A DNA stretch of 64,000 bases. It comes from Anaerolineae bacterium (GTDB taxonomy: Bacteria; Chloroflexota; Anaerolineae; Aggregatilineales; Phototrophicaceae). The position numbers and the translations under genes are program-made. The DNA lies in assembly GCA_022843385.1 (NCBI GenBank), contig JALHNT010000008.1, forward strand, positions 113,547 through 177,546, read 5' to 3'. This document shows positions 7,452 through 17,444 of this stretch, in pieces. Each line of letters starts with the position of its first letter. Within the stretch, counting starts at the first letter, position 1. Below the pieces are notes generated by a model. It was not told where the DNA came from. It saw nothing but the letters and a program-made list of their open reading frames with translations, and searched no databases.

Positions 7452-8756
7452 ATGCACATTCTACTGCGTGGACGTGAGATACCGGATCTGTGGAAGCTGA
7501 ATGTTTATGTCAAGAACGGCGGGTATGAGGGACTGAAGAAAGCCCTGTCACTGCCGCCCAAAGATGTGATCGAGATGGTCAAGGCCAGCGGGCTGCGCGG
7601 GCGCGGCGGCGCGGGCTTCTCGACCGGCATGAAGTGGAGCTTCATCCCCCAGAACGAGCCGGTCAAGTATGTCACCGTCAATTGCGACGAGAGCGAGACC
7701 GGCACCTTCAAGGATCGTGAGATCATCGAGACCAATCCCCATCAGTTGATCGAAGGGGCGTTGATCTGTGCCTACGCTATCCAGGCCAAAGCGGTCTATA
7801 TTTATCTGCGCGGCGAGTTCTGGGATCAGGGACACGCGCTGGACGAACGCATCGAAGAAGCGCGCAAAGCCGGCCTGGCTTTCGATAACATCGCCGGCAG
7901 CGGCTGGTCCTGCCCGGTCTACACCCACCTCGGCGCTGGGGCGTACATCTGCGGTGAAGAGAGCGCGCTGCTGGAAAGCCTGGAAGGCAAGCTGGGGCAG
8001 CCGCGCGTGCGCCCACCCTTCCCGGCGCAGAAGGGCGGCGGTCTGTATGGCGAGCCAACCGTCGTCAACAATGTCGAGACGCTGGCAAACGTCCCCTGGA
8101 TTCTGACGAACGGCGCTGACGAATTCAAGAAGATCGGCACCGAGCAGAGTGCCGGCACCAAGATTTTCTGCGTCAGCGGACATGTCGAGAAACCCGGCAA
8201 CTACGAGCTGCCGCTGGGCGTGACGATGCGCGAGCTGCTCTACACCCATGCCGGTGGCATTCGCGGCGGCAAGCAGATCAAGGGCATCCTGCCATCAGGC
8301 GGGTCAGGGCCAGTCATCCGCGTCAACGGTAACGATGACCCGGTGCTGGATACCAAGCTGTCCTACGAAGATATGGCAAAAGCCGGTTCGATCCTCGGCT
8401 CGGCCTCGATCATCGTCATGGATGAGACGGTCGATATGGCCTGGGTGGGGGCGAAAGTGATCCAGTTCTTCAAGCATGAGAGCTGCGGCAAATGCACCCC
8501 GTGCCGTGAAGGCACCTACTGGCTGGAGAAGGTCACCGATCGCATCCTGGCGGGCGAGGCCAAGACCAGCGACATCGATCTGGTGAGCAACATCGCCAAG
8601 AATATGCAGGGCACCACGCTGTGTGCGCTGGGCGATTTCGCCGCCAACCCGATCATTCACACTGCCCGCTTATTCCCGGAAGATTACAAGAAACACATCA
8701 AGGACGACACTGCCAAAAAAGCCCCGGCCCGCATGGCACAGCCCGCAGGTGATTGA
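7452..8756 (+). CDS. nuoF: NADH-quinone oxidoreductase subunit F (FMN, NADH site)
   Basis: 51-kDa catalytic subunit that oxidises NADH at FMN and passes electrons to a [4Fe-4S] cluster. Visible motifs are the FMN/NAD-binding GRGGAGFSTGMKW (near residue 52), the second glycine-rich GAGAYICGEESALL (near residue 162), and the cluster ligands SCGKCTPCREG near residue 345 with a fourth Cys in TTLCALGD. The 434-aa length is normal; the last ~15 residues are a variable tail. The stop codon overlaps the next ATG (TGATG), tying three non-nuo ORFs to the operon. Confidence 0.97.
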   Translation: MHILLRGREIPDLWKLNVYVKNGGYEGLKKALSLPPKDVIEMVKASGLRGRGGAGFSTGMKWSFIPQNEPVKYVTVNCDESETGTFKDREIIETNPHQLIEGALICAYAIQAKAVYIYLRGEFWDQGHALDERIEEARKAGLAFDNIAGSGWSCPVYTHLGAGAYICGEESALLESLEGKLGQPRVRPPFPAQKGGGLYGEPTVVNNVETLANVPWILTNGADEFKKIGTEQSAGTKIFCVSGHVEKPGNYELPLGVTMRELLYTHAGGIRGGKQIKGILPSGGSGPVIRVNGNDDPVLDTKLSYEDMAKAGSILGSASIIVMDETVDMAWVGAKVIQFFKHESCGKCTPCREGTYWLEKVTDRILAGEAKTSDIDLVSNIAKNMQGTTLCALGDFAANPIIHTARLFPEDYKKHIKDDTAKKAPARMAQPAGD

Positions 8757-9265
8757 TGGCGGAAGAACGCAGGCCGGATTCGGATGAGGATGTGATCGCG
8801 CAGGCGGCTCAGGCGCATTTCGCCGCAGCCGAGCATCGCGCTCATCCCTTCGAAGCCGAGGAAGCGGCTTCGGACGAAGACACAGCGCAGGTTCAGGCGG
8901 CAGTTGATGAGCCGCCTGTTGCTGTTCAGGAAGTGGGCGACGATGGCGAGTTGCTGGTGGCTGCGCCGCCGGCCCCGCCGGTCTGGAAGCGATTGGTGGA
9001 TGCCGTGCTGGGGATGCCACGCCGCCAGCGCCTGGAAGCGATCACAGCGGTGATTGAGGCCGACCCGGATGCAGCAGCGAATTATGTGATACGCGGCGAA
9101 CTGTATCTAGAAAGCCGCGAATATGCCCTGGCCGCCGTCGATTTCGAGCGCGGGCTGGAGCTGGTGGAACGGGAACTGGCGGCAGCAGACTGGGGCATCT
9201 TCGACCAGATGCTGCGGGATCGGGCGCTGATGGGTTTGCACCAGACGCGGCGGTATGTTGAATGA
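8756..9265 (+). CDS. Acidic TPR-like protein in the nuo operon
   Basis: A 169-aa protein of unknown function that is not a known complex I subunit. The first ~75 residues are acidic and Ala/Glu/Pro-rich, probably disordered. From about residue 85 (AITAVIEADPDAAANYVIRG and YALAAVDFERGLELVE) the spacing of small and aromatic residues looks like a pair of tetratricopeptide helices. The ATG at 8756 shares one base with the nuoF stop and its own end overlaps the next gene by four bases, so it is translationally coupled. It could be an assembly or scaffolding factor; this is inferred from position only. Confidence 0.7.
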   Translation: MAEERRPDSDEDVIAQAAQAHFAAAEHRAHPFEAEEAASDEDTAQVQAAVDEPPVAVQEVGDDGELLVAAPPAPPVWKRLVDAVLGMPRRQRLEAITAVIEADPDAAANYVIRGELYLESREYALAAVDFERGLELVERELAAADWGIFDQMLRDRALMGLHQTRRYVE

Positions 9266-9831
9266 GCGACAATTTTGGCGTGCCGGATGGGGACGAGAAG
9301 CCCAAGCGCAGCCTGCTGCCGGATGATTTTGTCTCGCCGGTCGAGAGCTTTGATAAGCCTAAGCGCGGTGAATATGAGTCGCCGGTCGAGGAATTCGATC
9401 CGGGCCCGCGCAAACGCAAACGCGAGTCAGGTTCGGGTTGTCGTCAGGCGACGATGATCGGGCTGATCATGCTGCTGGTGTGTCTGGGTCTGGCAGTGCT
9501 GGCGGGTCTGGGAGCAGTGACCGTATTCAATTCGCTGCAAACCGTCGGTGACAGCGCCAATGGCTTTCTGGTGGCGCTGCGCGATGGCGAGACCAATCAA
9601 GCGTTCGATATGCTGGAGCCGTCATTGGCGAACAGCCTGGGACGAGCGCGGTTCCGTGAGGAGTTTGCCAACTTCGGTCTGACCGATTGGAGCTTCAACT
9701 CATTCAACATCAACAATGATCGCGGCTCGGTCAGCGGGACCGCGACCATCGATGGGCAGACCGGGGCGATCAACGTGCAACTGGTGAACATTGCCGGGCG
9801 CTGGCTCATCACGGGGTATCAGTTGGATTGA
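9262..9831 (+). CDS. Single-pass membrane protein with extracytoplasmic DUF4864/DUF4878-like domain
   Basis: A 189-aa protein. Residues 1-60 are polar and cytoplasmic, with a doubled motif (FVSPVESFDKPKRG then YESPVEEFDPGPRK). Next come a Lys/Arg cluster, one hydrophobic helix (about residues 68-90) and a C-terminal ~95-residue domain. The latter (FLVALRDGETNQAFDML to GRWLITGYQLD) reads like the small NTF2-like/DUF4878-type fold; this is tentative. It overlaps its upstream neighbour (ATGA) and shares one base with the next gene's ATG. Function unknown; the position suggests a membrane-anchored accessory of complex I or simple hitch-hiking. Confidence 0.7.
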   Translation: MSDNFGVPDGDEKPKRSLLPDDFVSPVESFDKPKRGEYESPVEEFDPGPRKRKRESGSGCRQATMIGLIMLLVCLGLAVLAGLGAVTVFNSLQTVGDSANGFLVALRDGETNQAFDMLEPSLANSLGRARFREEFANFGLTDWSFNSFNINNDRGSVSGTATIDGQTGAINVQLVNIAGRWLITGYQLD

Positions 9832-10361
9832 TGGACGCGCTGGCTTTTCGGGACTTTCTGCGCCAGCCGCAAAACAGTGATCGCCGCTTTGAGTTGATTG
9901 ATGGCGCGATTGTGGAAAAGCTGTCCACCGAGGAAAGCGGGTTCATACTCGCCAACATCGCGACGGCTATCGGTATCTTTCTCCAGAGTCACCCGCTGTG
10001 CTGGGTGGCGTCTCGTGTGGAATACTGGTTGCCGCACGATCCGTTGAATTATCGATTGATTGATGTCTCGGTCATTGTGCCGAGAAGGCCGCTGATTGAC
10101 GATGGCCCTTCCCCGTTTATCCCGCCGTTGTGCGTCGATATTCAGGGAGAAGGAGAAAGCCTGAAGAAGATGGTGGATAGCGCGGCTTTTTATCTGGCGA
10201 ATGGGGCAAAGATGGTGTGGCTGGTTTATCCGTCGCGCCAGTTGATCGAAGCACTGACGGCGACAGACCGGCAGTTCTTCGGGATCGAGAATACACTGAC
10301 GGCTGGCGACCTGCTGCCGGGGTTTTCGGTAGAAGTCAGGCGGCTGTTTCCGTCCGTGTGA
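9831..10361 (+). CDS. Uma2 family (DUF820) putative endonuclease
   Basis: A 176-aa member of the Uma2/DUF820 family, which has a PD-(D/E)XK nuclease fold and is abundant in Chloroflexota and Cyanobacteria. Recognisable parts are RRFELIDGAIVEK near the N-terminus, then YRLIDVSVIVPRRP, the strand LCVDIQGEGESLKKMVD, and GAKMVWLVYP. Catalytic members usually have PD before the first strand and Glu-Val-x-Ser in the second; here these read ID and VDIQGEGES, so activity is doubtful. The ATG at 9831 overlaps the stop of the previous gene by one base. A nuclease-fold gene inside the nuo operon is odd. A 78-base gap separates it from nuoG. Confidence 0.82.
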   Translation: MDALAFRDFLRQPQNSDRRFELIDGAIVEKLSTEESGFILANIATAIGIFLQSHPLCWVASRVEYWLPHDPLNYRLIDVSVIVPRRPLIDDGPSPFIPPLCVDIQGEGESLKKMVDSAAFYLANGAKMVWLVYPSRQLIEALTATDRQFFGIENTLTAGDLLPGFSVEVRRLFPSV

Positions 10362-10439
10362 AAAATTACACATTCGTTTTTTGAGCCAACATCAGCTAAA
10401 CTAATCAGCCTGTGTGTACCTTGAGTGGGTAGCGAGCAT

Positions 10440-12932
10440 ATGGTCACGAACATCACAACGAATACAGTCACAATCTTCATCGACGGCAAAGAGGTTCAGG
10501 TTCCAGCAGGCGCTAATCTGGTGGATGTCGCCAAGTGGATCGGTAACGATATTCCGGTGTTCTGTTACCACCCCAAAATGAGTCCGGTGGGCATGTGCCG
10601 CATGTGCCTGGTCGAGATGGGGTCAGCCTTTGATCCCAAAGAGAAGAAGATCGTCCGCGACGAACAGGGCAATGCCCAGATCAAGTGGATGCCGAAGCTG
10701 CAAACGGCCTGCACCAACCGCGTCAGCGAAGGGTTAGCCATTCGCACCAACACGCCGGTGGTGGAAGAAGCGCGCAAGAACGTGGTCGAGTTCATCCTCA
10801 CCAGCCATCCGCTGGACTGCCCGATCTGTGACAAGGGCGGTGAATGCCCGCTGCAAAACCTGACGATGCGGCACGGCCCCGGCGGCAGCCGCATGGAATT
10901 CAGCGACAAGCAGAACCTTGACAAGCATGTGCCATTGGGCGACCTGATTTTCCTGGATGAGGAACGCTGTATCCAGTGCGCCCGCTGCGTCCGCTATCAG
11001 GCCGAAGTGGTCGGCGACGATGTGCTGGCCTTCCACGAACGGGGACGCCGCTTGCAGATCATCACCAACAGCGAACCCGGTTTCGACACCTATTTCTCCG
11101 GCAACACCACCGACATCTGCCCGGTGGGTGCGCTGACGACGGCGGACTTCCGCTTTGGGGCGCGTCCCTGGGAACTGACCGAAGTGCCGAGCATCTGCCC
11201 CTTCGACGCTGCCGGCAGCAACATCAGCCTCAGCACCCGGCTGGATCGAGACAGCGGCGGCAAGGCCATCATCAAGCGCGTCATGCCGCGCCAGAACGAA
11301 CAGGTCAACGAAATCTGGATCAGCGATAAAACCCGCTTTGGTCATCACTTCACTCGTGATGCCGAAAGCCGTCTGCTGGAGCCAATGCTGGGGCGCAGCA
11401 ACCAGCTCTCGGCGGTCAACTGGAATGAAGCGCTGCAAGCCGTCGCCGATGCGCTCAAGGGCGCGGGTGGCGATGTGGCGGCGATTGCCGGCAGCGGCAT
11501 GAGCAATGAAGACCTCTATGCCCTGCATCAGGTGGTCAAGGGACTGGGCGGCAGCCGCCTCGGTGCCTGGCCTCCCACTCACGCGGGAGCTGATCTGGTG
11601 GCGCAGGTCGGCGTGGGACAGGGGACGAACCTGGGCAAGCTGGGCAAGGGTGACGCCATCCTGGTGGTCGCCAGCGACCTGGAAGAAGAAGTGCCGATCT
11701 GGTATCTGCGGCTCAAGCAGGCCCATGATCGCGGCGCGTATCTGGTGGTCATGAACGCCCGTCCGACCCGTCTGGCTGATTTCGCCAGCGAGAGCATCCG
11801 TTACGATTACACCCAGGCTCCCAATGCCTTTGCCCTGCTGCGCGAGCAGTATGGCGAGTATGCCAAAAAGTTAGCCGAAGCCAGCAACCTGATCATTGTG
11901 GCGGGCGCGGAAGGGCTGACTCTGGAAGGCAGTCGTGGGCTGGCGCAGGACGCCGCCAACTTCCTCATCGAGAGCGGTCATGTTGGCAAGCCGCAGAACG
12001 GCCTGCTCATTCCCCTGCCCGGCGCGAACGGCATGGGTCAGCATTATCTCGGCTTCACCCCTGAAGCCAGTCACGACATCCAGAACAATCCGCCCAAGGC
12101 GCTGATCGTGGCGCAGGCCGATGTGCTGCTGGATGACCCCAACGCTCGCCAGTGGTTGAGCAAGGTCAAGACCGTCATCTTCCTCAGCCTGTTCAAGGAT
12201 GAAGCGCCGGAGTGGTCAGCGGCTGTGCTGCCGATACAGAGCTTCGCCGAACGCGATGGCTCATTCGTCAACGGTGAACGCCGCGTCCAGCGGTTCTACA
12301 CCGGTCAGGGGCCGATGGGCGAAGCGCTGCCGGCCTGGTCGCTGCTCGGTCGTCTGGGCGAGAAGCTGGGGTTGGGCAAGGCCAAACTCTCGGCGGCGGG
12401 CGTCATGCTGGACATCACCAAAAACATCCCGGCTTTCGCTGGCTGCACCTATCAGGAATTGGGCAAGATCGAACGCCAGTTCCCCGATGTCGGCGGTGCC
12501 GATCTGTATTACGGCGGCACGGCTTACCAGAACAAGGGCGGCATCGGCGTGCAGATCGCGTCGGCAGCCGACAAGGGCGAGACGATTGCACCAGCCGCAT
12601 CCGGTGGAGCGAAGGTCGAAGCGCCAGCCGGCCAGATGCTGATCGTGCCGGTGACGCGCCTGTACAACCGCGAGCGCATCTTCCGTTCGGCCACGCTGGT
12701 GCATCCACGTGTGCCAGATGCGTATGTCGAGATCAACAGCGCCGACGCCCAGCAGATGGGCATCAGCAATGGCGACACGGTACACATTCAACTCGGCGGC
12801 GAAACGCTGCCAGTGGCGGCCCGCGCCCATGTCAACGGCGGTGCGCCGCGTGGTTCGGTGGTGCTGCCGCGTCATCTGACCGATGCGCCGGCCCCCTTGA
12901 CCGTCACGGCGGGCGCGGTGGTGAAGGCGTAA
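10440..12932 (+). CDS. nuoG: NADH-quinone oxidoreductase subunit G
   Basis: Large peripheral-arm subunit carrying most of the Fe-S wire. The N-terminal ferredoxin-type [2Fe-2S] domain (CYHPKMSPVGMCRMC, then Cys in LQTACTNRV) is followed by the His/Cys cluster region (HPLDCPICDKGGECPLQN), the 4Fe-4S motif CIQCARCVR and then DICPVGAL. A long molybdopterin-oxidoreductase-like domain covers about residues 225-830 and lacks its cofactor function in Nuo. The ATG at 10440 is preferred to a GTG at 10425, though both ribosome-binding sites are weak. The 830-aa length is typical. A hairpin repeat follows at 12951-12980. Confidence 0.96.
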   Translation: MVTNITTNTVTIFIDGKEVQVPAGANLVDVAKWIGNDIPVFCYHPKMSPVGMCRMCLVEMGSAFDPKEKKIVRDEQGNAQIKWMPKLQTACTNRVSEGLAIRTNTPVVEEARKNVVEFILTSHPLDCPICDKGGECPLQNLTMRHGPGGSRMEFSDKQNLDKHVPLGDLIFLDEERCIQCARCVRYQAEVVGDDVLAFHERGRRLQIITNSEPGFDTYFSGNTTDICPVGALTTADFRFGARPWELTEVPSICPFDAAGSNISLSTRLDRDSGGKAIIKRVMPRQNEQVNEIWISDKTRFGHHFTRDAESRLLEPMLGRSNQLSAVNWNEALQAVADALKGAGGDVAAIAGSGMSNEDLYALHQVVKGLGGSRLGAWPPTHAGADLVAQVGVGQGTNLGKLGKGDAILVVASDLEEEVPIWYLRLKQAHDRGAYLVVMNARPTRLADFASESIRYDYTQAPNAFALLREQYGEYAKKLAEASNLIIVAGAEGLTLEGSRGLAQDAANFLIESGHVGKPQNGLLIPLPGANGMGQHYLGFTPEASHDIQNNPPKALIVAQADVLLDDPNARQWLSKVKTVIFLSLFKDEAPEWSAAVLPIQSFAERDGSFVNGERRVQRFYTGQGPMGEALPAWSLLGRLGEKLGLGKAKLSAAGVMLDITKNIPAFAGCTYQELGKIERQFPDVGGADLYYGGTAYQNKGGIGVQIASAADKGETIAPAASGGAKVEAPAGQMLIVPVTRLYNRERIFRSATLVHPRVPDAYVEINSADAQQMGISNGDTVHIQLGGETLPVAARAHVNGGAPRGSVVLPRHLTDAPAPLTVTAGAVVKA

Positions 12933-12950
12933 CATAACCTCACCCCCCAA

Positions 12951-12980
12951 CTCCCTCTCCAATGGATTGGAGAGGGGGAG
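12951..12980. repeat. Hairpin repeat (CCTCACCCC family) between nuoG and nuoH
   Basis: CTCCCTCTCCAAT and ATTGGAGAGGGGGAG form a stem of about 13 bp around GG, preceded by ACCTCACCCCCCAA. A related but shorter copy lies after nuoH (14943-14965) and a degenerate one near 5265. No T tract follows, so it is read as an intergenic repeat or processing hairpin rather than a terminator. Confidence 0.7.
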
Positions 12981-13102
12981 TATGTACAAGAAGGTTGTGG
13001 GGTGGTAGTTGAACCGCCCTGGCGACATACACCGAAATTCTGCGGGCGGCATGATGCGCCCGATTGTGTCACGTAGGTTCTGTAATCCGGAGAAAGCACG
13101 AT

Positions 13103-14929
<1,827 letters not shown>

Positions 14930-14942
14930 CCCTCACCCCCGT

Positions 14943-14965
14943 CCCCTCTCCCACCGGGCGAGGGG
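14943..14965. repeat. Short hairpin repeat between nuoH and nuoI
   Basis: CCCCTC (14943-14948) and GAGGGG (14960-14965) pair around an 11-base loop, preceded by CCCTCACCCCCGT. It is the same CCTCACCCC intergenic repeat type as 12951-12980. The rest of the 177-base gap to nuoI shows nothing recognisable. Confidence 0.6.
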
Positions 14966-15106
14966 AGGAAGATCATGCCAGGTAGCATTGAGACACGTAT
15001 CTCGGTAGGAGCGTCTGGTTGCGATGCTCTTACCAAGAAGCAAAATCATATGACCATAGCTAGACGGATGACGGTTCAGTTGAGAGTAGATGGGTGAGAA
15101 CCAACC

Positions 15107-15601
15107 ATGAATGTAATCAAAGGGTTTGCGACGACATTTAAGCACCTGCTGGAAGAGCCGGTCACCATCCAGTACCCAGAACAGGTTCAGGAATTCTCCG
15201 AGCGCTACAAGGGCCGGCATGAGCTGAAGCGCTATGACAACGGGCTGGAGAAGTGCATCGGCTGTGCGCTGTGTGCGGCGGCCTGTCCGGCGGATGCGAT
15301 CTGGGTGGAAGCGGCGGAGAACACCGATGAGGCGCGTTTCAGCCCCGGTGAACGCTATGCCAAGACTTACGAGATCAACATGCTGCGCTGCATCTTCTGC
15401 GGCTACTGTGAAGATGCCTGCCCGACGGAAGCGATTGTGCTGGGGCACGAGCATCGCCTGAGCTTCACCGACCGGCGCGACGCCATCTATACCAAAGATA
15501 TGCTCATCGTGCCGCCGCCCCCCGGTATGCCGGATACGCCACAGCGCGTTGAACCGCATTCCTATGATCGGGCCATCCCGGACATGCCGGACCCGTTGTA
15601 A
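15107..15601 (+). CDS. nuoI: NADH-quinone oxidoreductase subunit I
   Basis: Ferredoxin-like 8Fe-8S subunit (clusters N6a and N6b) in the peripheral arm. Two classic CxxCxxCxxxCP motifs are present: CIGCALCAAACP near residue 46 and CIFCGYCEDACP near residue 95. The length of 164 aa is normal. The ATG at 15107 follows GGTGAG at a slightly long spacing. A GC-rich inverted repeat follows in the gap to nuoJ. Confidence 0.97.
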   Translation: MNVIKGFATTFKHLLEEPVTIQYPEQVQEFSERYKGRHELKRYDNGLEKCIGCALCAAACPADAIWVEAAENTDEARFSPGERYAKTYEINMLRCIFCGYCEDACPTEAIVLGHEHRLSFTDRRDAIYTKDMLIVPPPPGMPDTPQRVEPHSYDRAIPDMPDPL

Positions 15602-15635
15602 ACCCGTCTGGTGAAAGACGACACAGATGTTAACG

Positions 15636-15668
15636 CAGGGGCGCAACTTATCGAGAGAAGCGCCCCTG
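15636..15668. repeat. Inverted repeat between nuoI and nuoJ
   Basis: CAGGGGCG (15636-15643) pairs with CGCCCCTG (15661-15668) around a 17-base loop. The arms resemble the GTAGGGGCGC palindrome at 43562-43589, so this may be a decayed copy. No T tract follows. Confidence 0.55.
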
Positions 15669-15756
15669 TCCATGTCTGAACTGCAATTTGAAGTTCGGCG
15701 CGAATTGCGCTAAACTGCACAATCGTTGCCACCCAACTGGTGTAGGAATTCGTTTT

Positions 15757-17061
15757 ATGGAAATCTTGTTCCTGATAGTCGGCGCTATCGCGGTTCTTGC
15801 TGCTGTCGCCATGCTGCTCAGTGAGAACGCCGTTCACAGCGCGTTGTTCCTGATCGTGAACTTCGCCTGCGTCGCTGTCCTCTACCTGATGCTCGATGCC
15901 CCGTTCCTGGCGATGATTCAGATTGCCGTCTACGCCGGGGCGATCATGGTGTTGTTCTTATTCGTCATCATGCTGCTGGGCGCGGAAAAGCTGGCGAACC
16001 CCAAAGATACCCGCAACCTGAACAAGTGGCTGTTCCCTTCAGCGCTGGCGCTGACAGTCATTTTCTATGGAGCCGTCATGACATTCCTGGCGCGGGGCGA
16101 GATCAGCCTGATCCCACCGGCCAACCGCGCTCCGATGATCCGCGTCGTCCATGCCGCGCCTTATGTGGGTGCCGTTGATATTTACGCCAACGATCAACTA
16201 CTGGCCTCGAACGTGGCGCATGGCGATGCCAGCGGGTTCACCGAAGTGCCGGCGGGCGATTACACCGTCGCGTTGTACACGGCTGGTAGCACCGACCAAC
16301 TACTGCTGACGACCCAGATCGAACTGCCCGCCGAGAGCGACCGACAGGCCAATACCTTCACCGCCATCGCCTATGGCGGCAGCGAGAACACGGCCCCGAC
16401 GGTGGCGCTCATCCGCGACGATATGGAATCCACCGAACCCCGCAGCGGACGCCTGACCGTGTTCAACGGCCTGACCGAGCCGGTCAACCTCGTCGATTAT
16501 GGTTCAGCTTTCGATGCGGCAGATGATCGTATTGTGCTGCCGGATCTGGCGGTGGGCGCGAGCCACGAGTTCGTCAGTCTGTCGGAAGATACCCGGCTGG
16601 CATCGTGGGCGGTCACCGGCGTGAATACAGCAGCGGCTACCCTGGCGGCGCTGCCCCAGTTGGCCTCGCTCAATAACGACGAAGTGTTCAACATCAGCCG
16701 CGATGTCTCCAAGCTGTACGTGCTGGCGGAAGAAGTGCTGCTCGACGGCTCAGTACGCGCCGAGATCATCGCCCTGCCCACCGACGCGGTCGCCGCCTTC
16801 GGCAGCCCGCAGGCCATCGGCCAGTTGTTGTTCACCCAGTACATGCTGCCCTTCCAGTTGATCGCCATCCTGCTGCTGGCGGCGATGGTGGGCGCGATTG
16901 TGCTGACCCACAAAGAAGACTTCATGCCGCGCCGCCGCGATGTCCGCCGCAAGGTGATGAAGCCGCTGGCGACGGCGATCTCCGATCAGGTGGGACAGGA
17001 CGTGTCCCCCGAAGGTGCGCCGAAATTACCTGAACCGCAGCGCGAGCCAGCGGGCGACTAA
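15757..17061 (+). CDS. nuoJ: NADH-quinone oxidoreductase subunit J with inserted DUF4397 domains
   Basis: Membrane subunit of complex I, normally about 165-200 aa, here 434 aa. Residues 1-120 give four helices of NuoJ (conserved VYAGAIMVLFLFVIMLLG). Residues ~349-385 give the normal last helix (IGQLLFTQYMLPFQ..AAMVGAIVL). Between them lies a ~225-residue insertion starting MIRVVHAAPYVGAVDIYAND and continuing with FTEVPAGDYTVALY. That is the pattern of the secreted DUF4397 domain; a second, weaker copy starts at GRLTVFNGLTEPVNLVDYG. Charged residues in the loop before helix 4 and after the last helix place the insertion outside the membrane. The reading frame is continuous. The ATG at 15757 (AGGA 9 bases upstream) is chosen over an upstream in-frame start. 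Confidence 0.95.
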   Translation: MEILFLIVGAIAVLAAVAMLLSENAVHSALFLIVNFACVAVLYLMLDAPFLAMIQIAVYAGAIMVLFLFVIMLLGAEKLANPKDTRNLNKWLFPSALALTVIFYGAVMTFLARGEISLIPPANRAPMIRVVHAAPYVGAVDIYANDQLLASNVAHGDASGFTEVPAGDYTVALYTAGSTDQLLLTTQIELPAESDRQANTFTAIAYGGSENTAPTVALIRDDMESTEPRSGRLTVFNGLTEPVNLVDYGSAFDAADDRIVLPDLAVGASHEFVSLSEDTRLASWAVTGVNTAAATLAALPQLASLNNDEVFNISRDVSKLYVLAEEVLLDGSVRAEIIALPTDAVAAFGSPQAIGQLLFTQYMLPFQLIAILLLAAMVGAIVLTHKEDFMPRRRDVRRKVMKPLATAISDQVGQDVSPEGAPKLPEPQREPAGD

Positions 17062-17075
17062 GGAGCGATGGAACA

Positions 17076-17378
17076 ATGGTTCAGATTGACTATTTCATTA
17101 TCCTGAGCGCCATTCTGTTCATCCTGGGCGCGATGGGCGTGCTGATGCGCCGCAATGCCATCCTGCTGTTCATGTCGGTCGAACTGATGCTGAACGCGGG
17201 CAACCTGGCGCTGGTGGCTTTTGCCCGCCACTGGAATGTGATGGAAGGCCACCTGTTCGTCTTCTTCGTCATCGCGGTGGCGGCCTCGGAAGTAGCGATT
17301 GGGCTGGCGCTGATTGTGGCGATTTTCCGCACCAAGAACAGCATCAACATCGACGAACTGCACCAGATGGAAGGGTGA
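17076..17378 (+). CDS. nuoK: NADH-quinone oxidoreductase subunit K
   Basis: Small three-helix membrane subunit, 100 aa. The two conserved membrane Glu residues of the proton path are seen in MSVELMLNAGNLALV (near residue 33) and AASEVAIGLALI (near residue 70). It begins 14 bases after nuoJ with GGAGCGATGGAACA as its ribosome-binding region. Length and sequence are ordinary. Confidence 0.97.
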   Translation: MVQIDYFIILSAILFILGAMGVLMRRNAILLFMSVELMLNAGNLALVAFARHWNVMEGHLFVFFVIAVAASEVAIGLALIVAIFRTKNSINIDELHQMEG

Positions 17379-17444
17379 GGATTGAGTGCTGTGCTGTGAG
17401 GGGCCGCCGTGCCCATCACGCTTCACTCATTACAAAGGTGAGCT

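Noticed and set aside
10362..10439. Internal promoter in front of nuoG
   Set aside because: TTGAGC and TAATCA-like hexamers are present, but spacing (15) and match are too poor to support a call.
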